Source: a bacterium (lineage in GTDB: Bacteria > Actinomycetota > Actinomycetes > Actinomycetales > Actinomycetaceae). Taken from it: 8,641 bases of DNA. Position numbers and translations under genes: made by a program. Shown in pieces: positions 1 to 6,920 of the stretch; position 1 is the first letter of the stretch; each line of letters starts with the position of its first letter. The stretch covers positions 1-8,641 of the forward strand of contig JAUNRP010000080.1 of the NCBI GenBank assembly GCA_030544165.1. Reading direction: 5' to 3'. Below the pieces are notes generated by a model. The model had not been told where the DNA came from. It saw nothing but the letters and a program-made list of their open reading frames with translations, and made no database searches.

Positions 1-2
1 CC

Positions 3-542
3 GGCGCCCGGAATGTCGCCCGGCTGGCCCGGTCCACGGCCGAGGCCACCCCGGAGCCCATCGAGGATCCCACGGCCCCCGCAACCGATCCGGGCACCGA
101 ATCCCACGAGATCAGGCCCGGCGAGGAGCCCGTGGGATCGGAGGACTTCCCCACCGCTGGCGGGGACCTGTTCCTGGCGGACGTGGAGGTCTCCACTGGC
201 GAGGTGGGGCGGAGCGCCGTGTTCACCTTCGAGGGAGCGGACACCCTCGACTGGGAGGCCGAGTTCGTGGACGAGGCCCTCCAGCAGGGCTCGGGCGAGC
301 CGGTGGACATGGGCAATGCCGAGCAGATCCTGAAGGTCACCGTCTCCGGTCTGCGCTATCCCGAGCCCGGTGAGGACGTGATCAGCGACGTGGACGCCTC
401 CGGGGCGGAGGACATGACGATCGTGGTGGATCCGCCCTTCGAGGGCATGAGCGTCCTCTTCATCGGCGTCACCCACACCGAGTTCGCCTCGATCGAGGTG
501 ATCGAGGAGGAGGCGCAGACACTCCTCTCCGTGACCTTCTGA
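3..542 (+). CDS. Secreted AMIN-like domain protein, 3' part (5' end outside window)
   Basis: The frame is open from the left edge to TGA at 540-542, giving 179 visible residues. No convincing start exists inside the window, so the gene begins upstream. Visible residues 1-45 are a low-complexity, Pro/Glu/Thr/Ala-rich stretch typical of the linker behind a signal peptide or lipobox. Residues from about 54 on match the actinobacterial AMIN-like domain pattern: a V-F-T-F-E-G strand, W-E-A-E-F-V-D-E, then G-S-G-E-P-V-D-M, and a closing strand ending L-L-S-V-T-F at the C-terminus. AMIN-type domains are known from extracytoplasmic proteins and often bind cell-wall material; this branch has no settled function. 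It converges with thiL, with 10 bp between the two stop codons. The domain call is by recognition of the pattern, and the signal peptide is inferred, not seen. Confidence 0.72.
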   Translation, partial: GARNVARLARSTAEATPEPIEDPTAPATDPGTESHEIRPGEEPVGSEDFPTAGGDLFLADVEVSTGEVGRSAVFTFEGADTLDWEAEFVDEALQQGSGEPVDMGNAEQILKVTVSGLRYPEPGEDVISDVDASGAEDMTIVVDPPFEGMSVLFIGVTHTEFASIEVIEEEAQTLLSVTF

Positions 543-552
543 TCCTGATCTC

Positions 553-1551
553 CTAGCTTCCGCCCCCGAAGTGGTCCCACCCGGCCACCGGGGGCGGAGC
601 TGCGTCCACGAGCACCCCCGCGCCCTCCGCCACCCGTCCGATCACCCGGAAGCCCGCCGGCAGCTCCACCCCGCGCGGGAACGTGGCGAGGAACCCGTGG
701 TCCTCTCCCCCGCCGAGCACCCACGCCAGTGGGTCCGCCCCGAGCCGCTCGGCCACCTCCGACACCACCTCGTCCACCAGCCCCTCGGAGGAGAGCTCGA
801 GGCGCACCCCGGACGCCCTCGCGATCCGGCCGCCGTCGCGCACCAGCCCGTCCGAGACGTCCATCATGGCGCTCGCCGCCCCCGCCGCCGCGAGGGCCGC
901 CTCGAGGGGCGGCTGCGGCCTCAGGTACGTCCCCACGGCACTGCCACCCGACGACGGGAGGCGGGCTGCGTCGTCGTCCCCGGAAAGAAGGAGCGCGAGT
1001 CCCGCCGCCGAGCGTCCCAGCGTGCCCACGTGGGCCACGGTGTCACCGGGGCGGGCACCGGAGCGCAGGACGGGGGCGGCCGCGCCCAGGTCGCCGAACG
1101 CGGTCACGGCAACGACGACGGCGGGGCCGCCGGCGAGATCGCCTCCCACCACACCGCAGGGCCGTCCCGTGCGGCTACTGACCTCGCGGCACGCCTCGGC
1201 CATGCCCTCGGCCAGGCCTACCACCCAGTCCGCCTCCAGATCACCGGGGACAACGAGCGAGACCACGAAGCCCACAGGTGTGGCGCCCATGGCGGCCACA
1301 TCGGGGGCGTTCTGCATGATGGCGCGCCAGCCCACGTCGGCGCCGCTGGACCACTCGCGGCGGAAGTGGGCACCCTCCACGAGGGCATCGGTGGTGACCA
1401 CCACGCGGGGATCGGCGAGGGCGAGGACGGCGGCGTCGTCGCCGGTGGGGACGAGCGCCCCACCCTGCGGGAGGAGGGGGGCGAAGCGGGCGATCAGCTC
1501 CTCCTCGGTGAGATCCTTCACGAGGGTGGGCGGGCCGCCGCGGGTGTGCAT
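553..1551 (-). CDS. thiL: Thiamine-monophosphate kinase
   Basis: This enzyme phosphorylates thiamine monophosphate with ATP to thiamine diphosphate, the last step of cofactor synthesis, in the cytosol. The 332-residue length is usual for the family. Conserved motifs occur in order: GDDAAV (37-42), TTDALVEGAHF (53-63), the N-x-x-D-V-A-A-M-G-A segment (81-90), GGD (135-137), DVSDGL (230-235) and GGED (280-283). The Asp-rich motifs bind Mg-ATP and the substrate phosphate in the AIR-synthase-like (PurM) fold. I chose ATG at 1551. The frame stays open upstream to 1947, but that part lies antisense to the DUF3515 gene. A GTG at 1521 is possible but has no ribosome binding site. Before ATG 1551 there is only a weak GGTGGG three bases away, and a -10-like box fits a leaderless transcript. 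The gene is divergent from the DUF3515 gene and convergent with the AMIN-like gene. Confidence 0.95.
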   Translation of the reverse strand: MHTRGGPPTLVKDLTEEELIARFAPLLPQGGALVPTGDDAAVLALADPRVVVTTDALVEGAHFRREWSSGADVGWRAIMQNAPDVAAMGATPVGFVVSLVVPGDLEADWVVGLAEGMAEACREVSSRTGRPCGVVGGDLAGGPAVVVAVTAFGDLGAAAPVLRSGARPGDTVAHVGTLGRSAAGLALLLSGDDDAARLPSSGGSAVGTYLRPQPPLEAALAAAGAASAMMDVSDGLVRDGGRIARASGVRLELSSEGLVDEVVSEVAERLGADPLAWVLGGGEDHGFLATFPRGVELPAGFRVIGRVAEGAGVLVDAAPPPVAGWDHFGGGS

Positions 1552-1557
1552 GTGCCC

Positions 1558-1563
1558 ACCGTA
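1558..1563 (-). promoter_or_regulatory. Putative -10 box for thiL (leaderless)
   Basis: The minus strand reads TACGGT (a TAnnnT match). Seven bases after its last T comes the A of the thiL ATG at 1551, so transcription would start at the start codon and give a leaderless mRNA. No clear -35 box is visible. It shares its TA (1562-1563) with the opposite-strand box of the DUF3515 gene. Confidence 0.45.
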
Positions 1564-1567
1564 CAGT
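1562..1567 (+). promoter_or_regulatory. Putative -10 box for the DUF3515 gene (leaderless)
   Basis: TACAGT on the plus strand lies so that position +7 after its last base is the A of ATG 1574, which predicts a leaderless transcript. A GGAG at 1569-1572 sits only one base from the ATG, too close for a normal ribosome binding site, which supports leaderless initiation. No -35 consensus is seen about 17 bp upstream. Confidence 0.45.
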
Positions 1568-1573
1568 TGGAGC

Positions 1574-2089
1574 ATGGGTAGACGGGCTCTCGCAGCGGCG
1601 GCGCTGGTGTCCCTGGCGGCGCTGGGAGGGTGCGCGGGGAGCGTGCTGCTGGAGCCCGGACCCTTCGCCCCCGATCCGGTGTGCGGGGAGATCCTCCTGC
1701 AGTTGCGGGGGGACCGGTTCGGGCTCTCCGAGGTCTCCACGGACGCGCAGGCCACCATGGCGTGGGGGGATGAGCGCAATGCCGTGGTGGTTCGGTGCGG
1801 GGTGGAGCCGCCGCCGCCCACCACGGACCGGTGCATCGAGGTGACGGGCTCGGACGGCGGGAGGATCGACTGGATCAATCCCGAGGGCGATTCGCCCCTG
1901 ATCCCCCGGCACGCGGACACGGAGTTCGGCTCATGGACCTTCCTCACCTACGGGCGCACCCCGGCGGTGGAGGTGGTGGTTCCCTCCGCACTGCAACTGG
2001 AGCCGGCGGATGTGCTGCAGGTGGTGGCCCCCGCCGTCCAGCGGGCGCCGGTGGAGCGGGAGTGCGTGGGCGCCACCGACGTCAACTGA
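1574..2089 (+). CDS. DUF3515 family lipoprotein
   Basis: This 171-residue protein has a lipoprotein signal peptide: Arg-Arg at 3-4, a hydrophobic Ala/Leu stretch at 5-17 and a lipobox L-G-G-C with Cys20 as lipidation site. It should therefore be anchored to the outer face of the membrane. The body carries the DUF3515 signature: V-V-R-C-G-V-E-P-P-x-P-T-T-D-x-C (72-87), an I-D-W segment, then T-Y-G-R-x-P-A-V-E-V-V-V. Four further Cys residues (37, 75, 87, 164) could form two disulfides outside the cell. The family's function is not established. Mycobacterial homologues lie near ddl and thiL, as here, so an envelope-related role is an inference from context. The start at ATG 1574 is set by the signal peptide n-region. 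The stop lies 24 bp from that of the convergent propeller gene. Confidence 0.9.
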   Translation: MGRRALAAAALVSLAALGGCAGSVLLEPGPFAPDPVCGEILLQLRGDRFGLSEVSTDAQATMAWGDERNAVVVRCGVEPPPPTTDRCIEVTGSDGGRIDWINPEGDSPLIPRHADTEFGSWTFLTYGRTPAVEVVVPSALQLEPADVLQVVAPAVQRAPVERECVGATDVN

Positions 2090-2113
2090 GGCGGGGCGGC
2101 CCGGGCGGGCGCC

Positions 2114-3880
2114 CTACGGCAGGTCCAGGAGGGCGATCTCGTCCATTCCTCCCGCGAGGAACTGATCCCCCACCGGCTCGATCCCGTAGCCGTGGGGCTG
2201 CCTCCAGCACTCGATGACGTCCCCCGTCTCCGGATCCACCTCGCACAGCGTGGAATCGGGGAAGAGGAGGTTGTCCCCGTAGACGTAGACCGCGGGCCAG
2301 AACTTCGCATCGGTGCCCGCCCACACCACACTCCCGGCCGCGAGGTCCACACGCGCGGCGTAGTCGTGTGAGCCCACGAACGTGGCGCCTCCCGCGCTCG
2401 CCGCACTCGGCCACGTGGTCATCCCGAACGCCTGGCCTGTCTGCGTCTTCGCCAGCGGTCCGCGCGAGCGCCCGGTGGTGGGGTCCACCAGCACCGCGAC
2501 CCCCGAGCCGTCGAGGAAGACCGGGGTGGTCACATCGCCATCGCGGGGATCGCGGTTCGGGAATGCCAGCCTGACATCCGCCTCGGTGCGCGCCAGCGGC
2601 GTGAGGCCGTAGTCGAACGACTTCGCGTGATCGGGCTCATTGCACCAGAGGCGCTCGCCGTCATCCACCAGGCGGGAGCACCACGGCATGCCCACCAGTT
2701 CCCCGCTGACCGGCTCGATGAACGCGGTCGCGGAGCCGGACCAGAAGGCCACGAGCTCGTTGTTGGCGACGATCCGCACGCGGGGCCGGTCGAGCGCGGG
2801 ACCGTCGGGAACCGGGACGTGCCGGGAGATGATGCGGTTGTTCGAGAAGAGCTGGGCGTGGTGCTCCTCGCCCTCGAGGTCCAGCTCCCAGGCGGGGGCG
2901 AGTGAGCTGTCCAGGGCCGTGACTGCGGCGTGCGGAGCCGGCATCCGCTGCTCGAACAGCAGGATGCGCTCCCCCTCCACGTGGATCGCCGCCACCCACG
3001 CGTCCACCTCGGCGGTCCGCACCTCCGCCCCCGTGGCGGGTTCGAGAACGGCCACGTGCCACCGGGTGCCGAGCCCCGTGGCCGGGTCCGTCTCGGTGGC
3101 GTGGAGGCACACGATCCCCTCCGGCAGGGAGTTCTGGCCGCACATGACCTGGGTGCCGCCGAACTGCCAGAGCTCGGCGCCGCTGGCGCGATCGAGCGCG
3201 TGGACCACGAGGTCCTCGTCGTCTGAGTCCCCGGTCAGCGCCAGGATGGTGTCCCCGTGGCGCTGCCCGTACATCTCCTCGAACAGGCCGTCCAGAGAGG
3301 TGGAGAAGGTGGGCTCGGCCAGGTCGGGGCGGAGAGGGCCGGGCTCCACCACCCAGTGGGTGGCCACAGCGGGATAGCTCGTCGGCAACGGAGGCCGGGC
3401 GGGCGCCGGAGCGGCTGCGGGAGCCGGAGCTGCGGGCGCGGGGGCCGCGGCGGGAGGCGCGGGCGTTCCGGGTGGTGCGGGTGGGGGCGCGGCACCGGGC
3501 GGATCCGCGTCACGGTCGGCAACGAGAGCCCAGATGACCGCGACCACGATGAGGGCGAACGCCCCGAGGAGGGCACCCAGGACGCGGGGCACCCGCCGGG
3601 TGGCCGTGCCCGCCGCCGGTTCGCGGCGCTGGGGGCCCGCCTCGGCGTCCACGTACTGCGCCGCCTGGTCCACGCGCTGCGGCGTGGCGTCCCACGTCTC
3701 CGCCCCACCCTCCGGCACCTGCGGATCGTCGAACGCAAACCCGTGGTCGGCCGCGGGGAATCCCGGGGCGGGATCCTCCGCAGGACCGGGCCCCGGTCCC
3801 CGGGTCAGGTCCTCGTACGGGGACGGCGCATCCGGCCCACCCGGCTCGGGCGCGGGCGCGTAGGGCTCCTCGGGTGTCAT
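2114..3880 (-). CDS. Membrane-anchored PQQ-like beta-propeller protein
   Basis: The 588-residue protein has three parts. Residues 1-99 are acidic, Pro/Gly-rich, and probably cytoplasmic, with a basic patch (R95, R96, R99) before one membrane helix at 100-121. A Pro/Ala linker (125-168) suited to crossing the cell wall follows. Residues 169-588 are an outside domain of repeated units such as A-L-D-R-A-S-G-A-E-L-W (228), L-E-P-A-T-G-A-E-V (279), I-E-P-V-S-G-E-L-V (388), V-D-P-T-T-G (465) and V-D-P-E-T-G-D-V (548). These are typical outer strands of a PQQ-like propeller of seven or eight blades. The only six cysteines are paired within hairpins (247/258, 401/413, 546/558). No PQQ-dehydrogenase active site was recognised, so a scaffold or binding role is likelier than an enzyme. 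The ATG overlaps the ddl stop as TGATG and lacks a Shine-Dalgarno site, which points to translation by reinitiation after ddl. Substrate or partner is unknown. Confidence 0.82.
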   Translation of the reverse strand: MTPEEPYAPAPEPGGPDAPSPYEDLTRGPGPGPAEDPAPGFPAADHGFAFDDPQVPEGGAETWDATPQRVDQAAQYVDAEAGPQRREPAAGTATRRVPRVLGALLGAFALIVVAVIWALVADRDADPPGAAPPPAPPGTPAPPAAAPAPAAPAPAAAPAPARPPLPTSYPAVATHWVVEPGPLRPDLAEPTFSTSLDGLFEEMYGQRHGDTILALTGDSDDEDLVVHALDRASGAELWQFGGTQVMCGQNSLPEGIVCLHATETDPATGLGTRWHVAVLEPATGAEVRTAEVDAWVAAIHVEGERILLFEQRMPAPHAAVTALDSSLAPAWELDLEGEEHHAQLFSNNRIISRHVPVPDGPALDRPRVRIVANNELVAFWSGSATAFIEPVSGELVGMPWCSRLVDDGERLWCNEPDHAKSFDYGLTPLARTEADVRLAFPNRDPRDGDVTTPVFLDGSGVAVLVDPTTGRSRGPLAKTQTGQAFGMTTWPSAASAGGATFVGSHDYAARVDLAAGSVVWAGTDAKFWPAVYVYGDNLLFPDSTLCEVDPETGDVIECWRQPHGYGIEPVGDQFLAGGMDEIALLDLP

Positions 3881-5010
3881 CAGCGCAGGCCGAGCGGCCG
3901 CTCCATCGCCAGTTCGATCAGTTCGGCCAGCAGCTCGGGGTAGTCGAGTCCCGCCGCCGCCCACATCACGGGGAACATGGAGTGCGGGGTGAACCCCGGC
4001 ATCGTGTTGATCTCGTTGATCACGGGCTCCTGGCCGGCCTGCCAGAAGAAGTCCACACGTGCGAGTCCCTCGCAGTCGAGGGCCTCGAAGGCGCGGGCGG
4101 AAAGCTCCCGGATCTGGGCCTCCACGTCCTCGGGGACGTCTGCCGGGCAGGTGAGCGTCACGGAGTCGGTGGCGAAGTACTTGGTCTCGTAGTCGTAGAA
4201 CTCTGCCGCGCCCTGCGCGAGGGCGATCTCGCCGAGGGGGGTGGTACGGGGGGCCTCGTCCCCGCGCCCCTGGATGACGCCGCACTCCAGCTCACGTCCA
4301 ACGAGGCCCTGTTCGATGATGACCTTGGGATCGTGGACCTGGGCGGCCTCGATCGCCTCCGCGACCCCCTCCAGGGACTCCACACGGGAGATCCCGAGCG
4401 AGGAGCCGGCCCGGGCGGGCTTCACGTACACCGGGAAGTGGAGGGAGGCCACGGCATCGAGCACGGCGGCCGGATCGGTGCGCCAAAGGCGCGGCGTGGC
4501 AAGCACGTACGGCGCGATCGGGAGTCCGGCGGCCGCGAGCGCCACCTTCATGAAGTGCTTGTCCATGCCGATCGCCGAGGAGAGCACGCCTGAGCCCACG
4601 TAGCGCACGCCCGCCATCTCGAGGAGGCCCTGGATGGTGCCGTCCTCGCCGAACGGGCCGTGGAGGAGGGGAAGGACCACGTCCACCTCGCCGAGCTCGG
4701 CGGGGACATCGCCGGGAGCGGCGGACACCAGGCGCCCGGAGCCCTGGTCGAACGAGAGAGCCACGGAGTCCGGGGCGGGCTGGACCTCTGCGCTCCCACC
4801 CTCGATGCGTGCGGGATCCACCGGGGAGGTCACCCACTGCCCCTGGCGGGAGATCCCGATCGGGACCACCTCGAACCGCGTGCGATCCAATTCCCGCAGG
4901 ACGCCCGCGGCGGTGGCGCAGGAGATGGAGTGTTCCCCGGAGCGGCCCCCGAAGATGACGGCCACCCGGATGCGCCGGGACGGTGTGCCAGTGTCAGGGT
5001 GCTCGCTCAT
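3880..5010 (-). CDS. ddl: D-alanine--D-alanine ligase
   Basis: The enzyme joins two D-alanines with ATP, making the dipeptide that MurF adds to the peptidoglycan precursor. The 376 residues match the longer DdlA-type enzymes of Actinobacteria. Motifs seen: GGRSGEHS (21-28), HGPFGEDGT (117-125), the ATP-grasp K-P-A-R-A-G-S-S (197-204), the omega-loop E-F-Y-D-Y-E-T-K-Y (270-278), R-V-D-F-F (318-322), and N-E-I-N-T-M-P-G-F-T (332-341) with Mg ligands D320, E333 and N335. The Tyr-containing omega-loop marks a D-Ala-D-Ala ligase and not a Van-type D-Ala-D-Lac ligase. ATG 5010 precedes the first motif by 20 residues, normal for the family. No good ribosome binding site is present at normal distance; GGAGG lies 16 bases upstream. 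The gene follows gpsA after 60 bp and is coupled to the propeller gene downstream. Confidence 0.96.
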   Translation of the reverse strand: MSEHPDTGTPSRRIRVAVIFGGRSGEHSISCATAAGVLRELDRTRFEVVPIGISRQGQWVTSPVDPARIEGGSAEVQPAPDSVALSFDQGSGRLVSAAPGDVPAELGEVDVVLPLLHGPFGEDGTIQGLLEMAGVRYVGSGVLSSAIGMDKHFMKVALAAAGLPIAPYVLATPRLWRTDPAAVLDAVASLHFPVYVKPARAGSSLGISRVESLEGVAEAIEAAQVHDPKVIIEQGLVGRELECGVIQGRGDEAPRTTPLGEIALAQGAAEFYDYETKYFATDSVTLTCPADVPEDVEAQIRELSARAFEALDCEGLARVDFFWQAGQEPVINEINTMPGFTPHSMFPVMWAAAGLDYPELLAELIELAMERPLGLR

Positions 5011-5018
5011 CGCGGATC

Positions 5019-5024
5019 ACACTA
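5019..5024 (-). promoter_or_regulatory. Possible -10 box for ddl and the propeller gene
   Basis: The 60-bp gpsA-ddl gap contains TAGTGT on the minus strand (TAnnnT), which would start transcription about two bases before the ddl ATG. It is framed by five-base inverted arms CGCGG (5011-5015) and CCGCG (5030-5034). No -35 box is visible. The absence of a ribosome binding site before ddl fits a nearly leaderless mRNA, but the evidence is weak. The rest of the gap is C-rich on the plus strand, with only a poor CCCCAC/GTGGGG hairpin (5038-5043 with 5063-5068). Confidence 0.25.
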
Positions 5025-5070
5025 CCCCTCCGCGGGCCCCCACCCCCGCTGCCCGGAGGCGTGTGGGGCA

Positions 5071-6066
5071 CTACTCCCGCTCGTCCTTGCGGGGCCGCGC
5101 GAGGAGGTGCCGGGTCATCTCATCCACCGTGAGCCCCTGGTAGAGCACGGCCACCACGGCGCGGGTGATGGGCATCTCCACGCCCATGGACTCAGCGAGG
5201 TGGGCCACCGAGCGGGAGGACTTGGCGCCCTCGGCGGTTCCCCCTGTGGCCACCAGCGCCTCCTCCAGGTCCATCCCCTGCCCCAGGAACTTTCCGAGGC
5301 GATGGTTGCGGGAGAGATCGGAGGAGCACGTGGCCACGAGATCGCCCATCCCGGCGAGGCCCGCCATGGTCTGCAGCTCACCCCCGAGTGCCACAGCCAG
5401 CCGGGTGATCTCCGCCAGGCCGCGGGTGATGATGGTGGCCGTGGTGTTGTCCCCGTAGCCCTTGCCCACCGCCATTCCCACGGCGAGCGCGATCACGTTC
5501 TTCACGGCGCCCGCCAGTTCCACCCCCACCACGTCATCGGTGGTGTAGGGCCTGAAGTAGGAGGTGGCGAAGAGGGCGGAGGCGTCCGTGGCGCGCTCGA
5601 TGTCCGTGCACGCGAGGACGGACGCGGCGGGTTGGCCGGCGGCGATCTCTCGGGAGAGGTTGGGGCCGGAGAGCACCACGATCTGGCCCTCAGCGAGCCC
5701 CAGGACCTGGCCGAGGACCTGGCTCATCCGCAGATCGGTCCCGAGTTCGATTCCCTTCATCAGGGAGACCACCGTGGCACCCTCCCGCACGTGCGGCGCG
5801 AGGCCGGACAGCGACTCCCGGGCCACCTGCGAGGGCAGCGCCACGATCAGCGTGGAGGCGGACTCCACGGTGGCGGTGAGGTCCGCGGAGGCGGAGATGG
5901 CGGCGGGCAGGGCGAGGGAGGGGACGTACGCCTCGTTGGTGTGGGTCTCGTTGATCTCGCGGACCACCCCCTCATCGCGTGCCCAGAGCACCACCTCGTG
6001 GCCGGCATCGGCCACCACCTTGGCGATCGTGGTCCCCCATGCCCCCGCGCCGAGCACGGCGATCAC
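5071..6066 (-). CDS. gpsA: Glycerol-3-phosphate dehydrogenase [NAD(P)+]
   Basis: This cytosolic enzyme reduces dihydroxyacetone phosphate to sn-glycerol 3-phosphate, the backbone of phospholipids. The 331 residues are the usual length. The N-terminal Rossmann motif G-A-G-A-W-G-T is at 6-12, followed by M-K-G-I-E (103-107), S-G-P-N-L-S-R-E (133-140), the E-L-A-G-A-V-K-N segment with the likely catalytic K189, and G-L-A-G-M-G-D-L with S-R-N-H-R-L-G nearer the C-terminus. The start is GTG at 6066. The nucleotide-binding strand begins at residue 2, so a later start is excluded and no upstream in-frame start is seen. GTG overlaps the plsC TGA (GTGA, 4 bp), and GAGGA at 6076-6080 lies nine bases upstream inside plsC. 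Both point to translational coupling. Its product feeds the pathway in which PlsC acts. Confidence 0.97.
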   Translation of the reverse strand: MIAVLGAGAWGTTIAKVVADAGHEVVLWARDEGVVREINETHTNEAYVPSLALPAAISASADLTATVESASTLIVALPSQVARESLSGLAPHVREGATVVSLMKGIELGTDLRMSQVLGQVLGLAEGQIVVLSGPNLSREIAAGQPAASVLACTDIERATDASALFATSYFRPYTTDDVVGVELAGAVKNVIALAVGMAVGKGYGDNTTATIITRGLAEITRLAVALGGELQTMAGLAGMGDLVATCSSDLSRNHRLGKFLGQGMDLEEALVATGGTAEGAKSSRSVAHLAESMGVEMPITRAVVAVLYQGLTVDEMTRHLLARPRKDERE

Positions 6067-6917
6067 TGGGGCGAATCCTCGCGGCCCCGCCCGGACCCCC
6101 GCCGCCCTGATCCGCGCCGGGCCCCCCGCTTCCGCCCGGACCCCCGCCGGGCATCCCGCTCAGCCTTGTCCTTCTCCCGGATCTGCTCGCTCATCTTGCC
6201 GTCCTCGCTGAGGTTCCACACCTTCGCGGGCGGGGTCTCACCGCGGATCTCGCCGAGGAGCCGGCGGATATCCGCCATCATCCGATCGGTGGCCTCGCGG
6301 AGCACGGGCCCGGTGATCTCCTGGCCCAGCAGATCGGACAGGTCCACCGGGGGGCCGGCCTTCACGTCCACGCGCTGCTTGCGCAGCGTGGCGAGCTTTC
6401 CGGTGTGCCGGGGCATGATGCGGTGGATCCCCCACTGGGCGATCGGAATCACCGGCACCCCGGTCTCCAGCGCCAGCCGGGCCGCACCGGTCTTGCCGCG
6501 CATCGGCCAGCCATCCGGATCGTGGGTGAGGGTGCCCTCGGGGAAGATCCCGATCACCTCACCGCGGGCGAGGGCCTCCTTGGCGGCCCGCAGCGAGTCC
6601 CCCGCGGTGGCGGTTCCGCGCTCCACCGGGATCATGCCGGCCGCCCGGATGAGCCTGCCGAACAGGGGGATCGTGAAGAGCTCCGCCTTGGAGAGCACCT
6701 TCACCGGCACGTGGTGGTCCACCAGGAAGTGGCCGAAGCTGGCCGGATCGGCGTTGGTCACGTGGTTGGCCACCACGATGAAGCCGCCCTCCTTGGGGAG
6801 GTGTTCGGCCCCGGACCAGTGGGGGTCCGTCAGCCGCATCACCATGGGCCGGAGGATGCCGCGCAGCATCCGGTATCCGAGCGGCGTGCTCCGCCCGGCG
6901 GCAGGATTCATGCGCAT
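6063..6917 (-). CDS. plsC: 1-acyl-sn-glycerol-3-phosphate acyltransferase (PlsC family)
   Basis: PlsC-type enzymes acylate lysophosphatidic acid to phosphatidic acid at the membrane. The 284-residue protein carries the acyltransferase motifs: N-H-V-T-N-A-D with the H-x4-D catalytic pair H52/D57, a block around G-M-I-P-V-E-R-G (94-101), F-P-E-G-T (125-129) and V-I-P-I (156-159). No strong membrane helix is visible, so contact is likely peripheral. Residues from about 248 on form a highly basic tail with three RRGSGR units (257-262, 267-272, 272-277). The first and third units are encoded by identical DNA 45 bp apart. ATG 6917 is chosen over ATG 6911 because GGAGGA (6925-6930) is seven bases before it. 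The murA stop is three bases upstream and the gpsA start overlaps its stop. The exact acyl acceptor cannot be told from sequence alone. Confidence 0.9.
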   Translation of the reverse strand: MRMNPAAGRSTPLGYRMLRGILRPMVMRLTDPHWSGAEHLPKEGGFIVVANHVTNADPASFGHFLVDHHVPVKVLSKAELFTIPLFGRLIRAAGMIPVERGTATAGDSLRAAKEALARGEVIGIFPEGTLTHDPDGWPMRGKTGAARLALETGVPVIPIAQWGIHRIMPRHTGKLATLRKQRVDVKAGPPVDLSDLLGQEITGPVLREATDRMMADIRRLLGEIRGETPPAKVWNLSEDGKMSEQIREKDKAERDARRGSGRKRGARRGSGRRGSGRGREDSPQ

Positions 6918-6920
6918 GGG

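Noticed and set aside
1552..1947. An open minus-strand extension that would make thiL 464 residues long
   Set aside because: It lies wholly antisense to the DUF3515 lipoprotein gene apart from the 22-bp gap, its sequence resembles no ThiL, and the family length fits the start at 1551.
2090..2113. A bidirectional terminator between the DUF3515 and propeller genes
   Set aside because: The 24-bp gap is all G and C with small palindromes (GCCCGGGC, GGGCGCCC) but no clear stem-loop and no T-run, so I do not call a terminator.
4177..4203. A vancomycin-resistance type D-Ala-D-Lac ligase
   Set aside because: The omega-loop keeps the Y-D-Y-E-T-K-Y pattern of D-Ala-D-Ala ligases and no vanH or vanX neighbours are present.
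3881..4285. An open extension of the propeller gene 135 codons into ddl
   Set aside because: The extension is Arg/Gly/Pro-rich shadow sequence overlapping well-conserved ddl codons. The TGATG junction gives a natural start at 3880.
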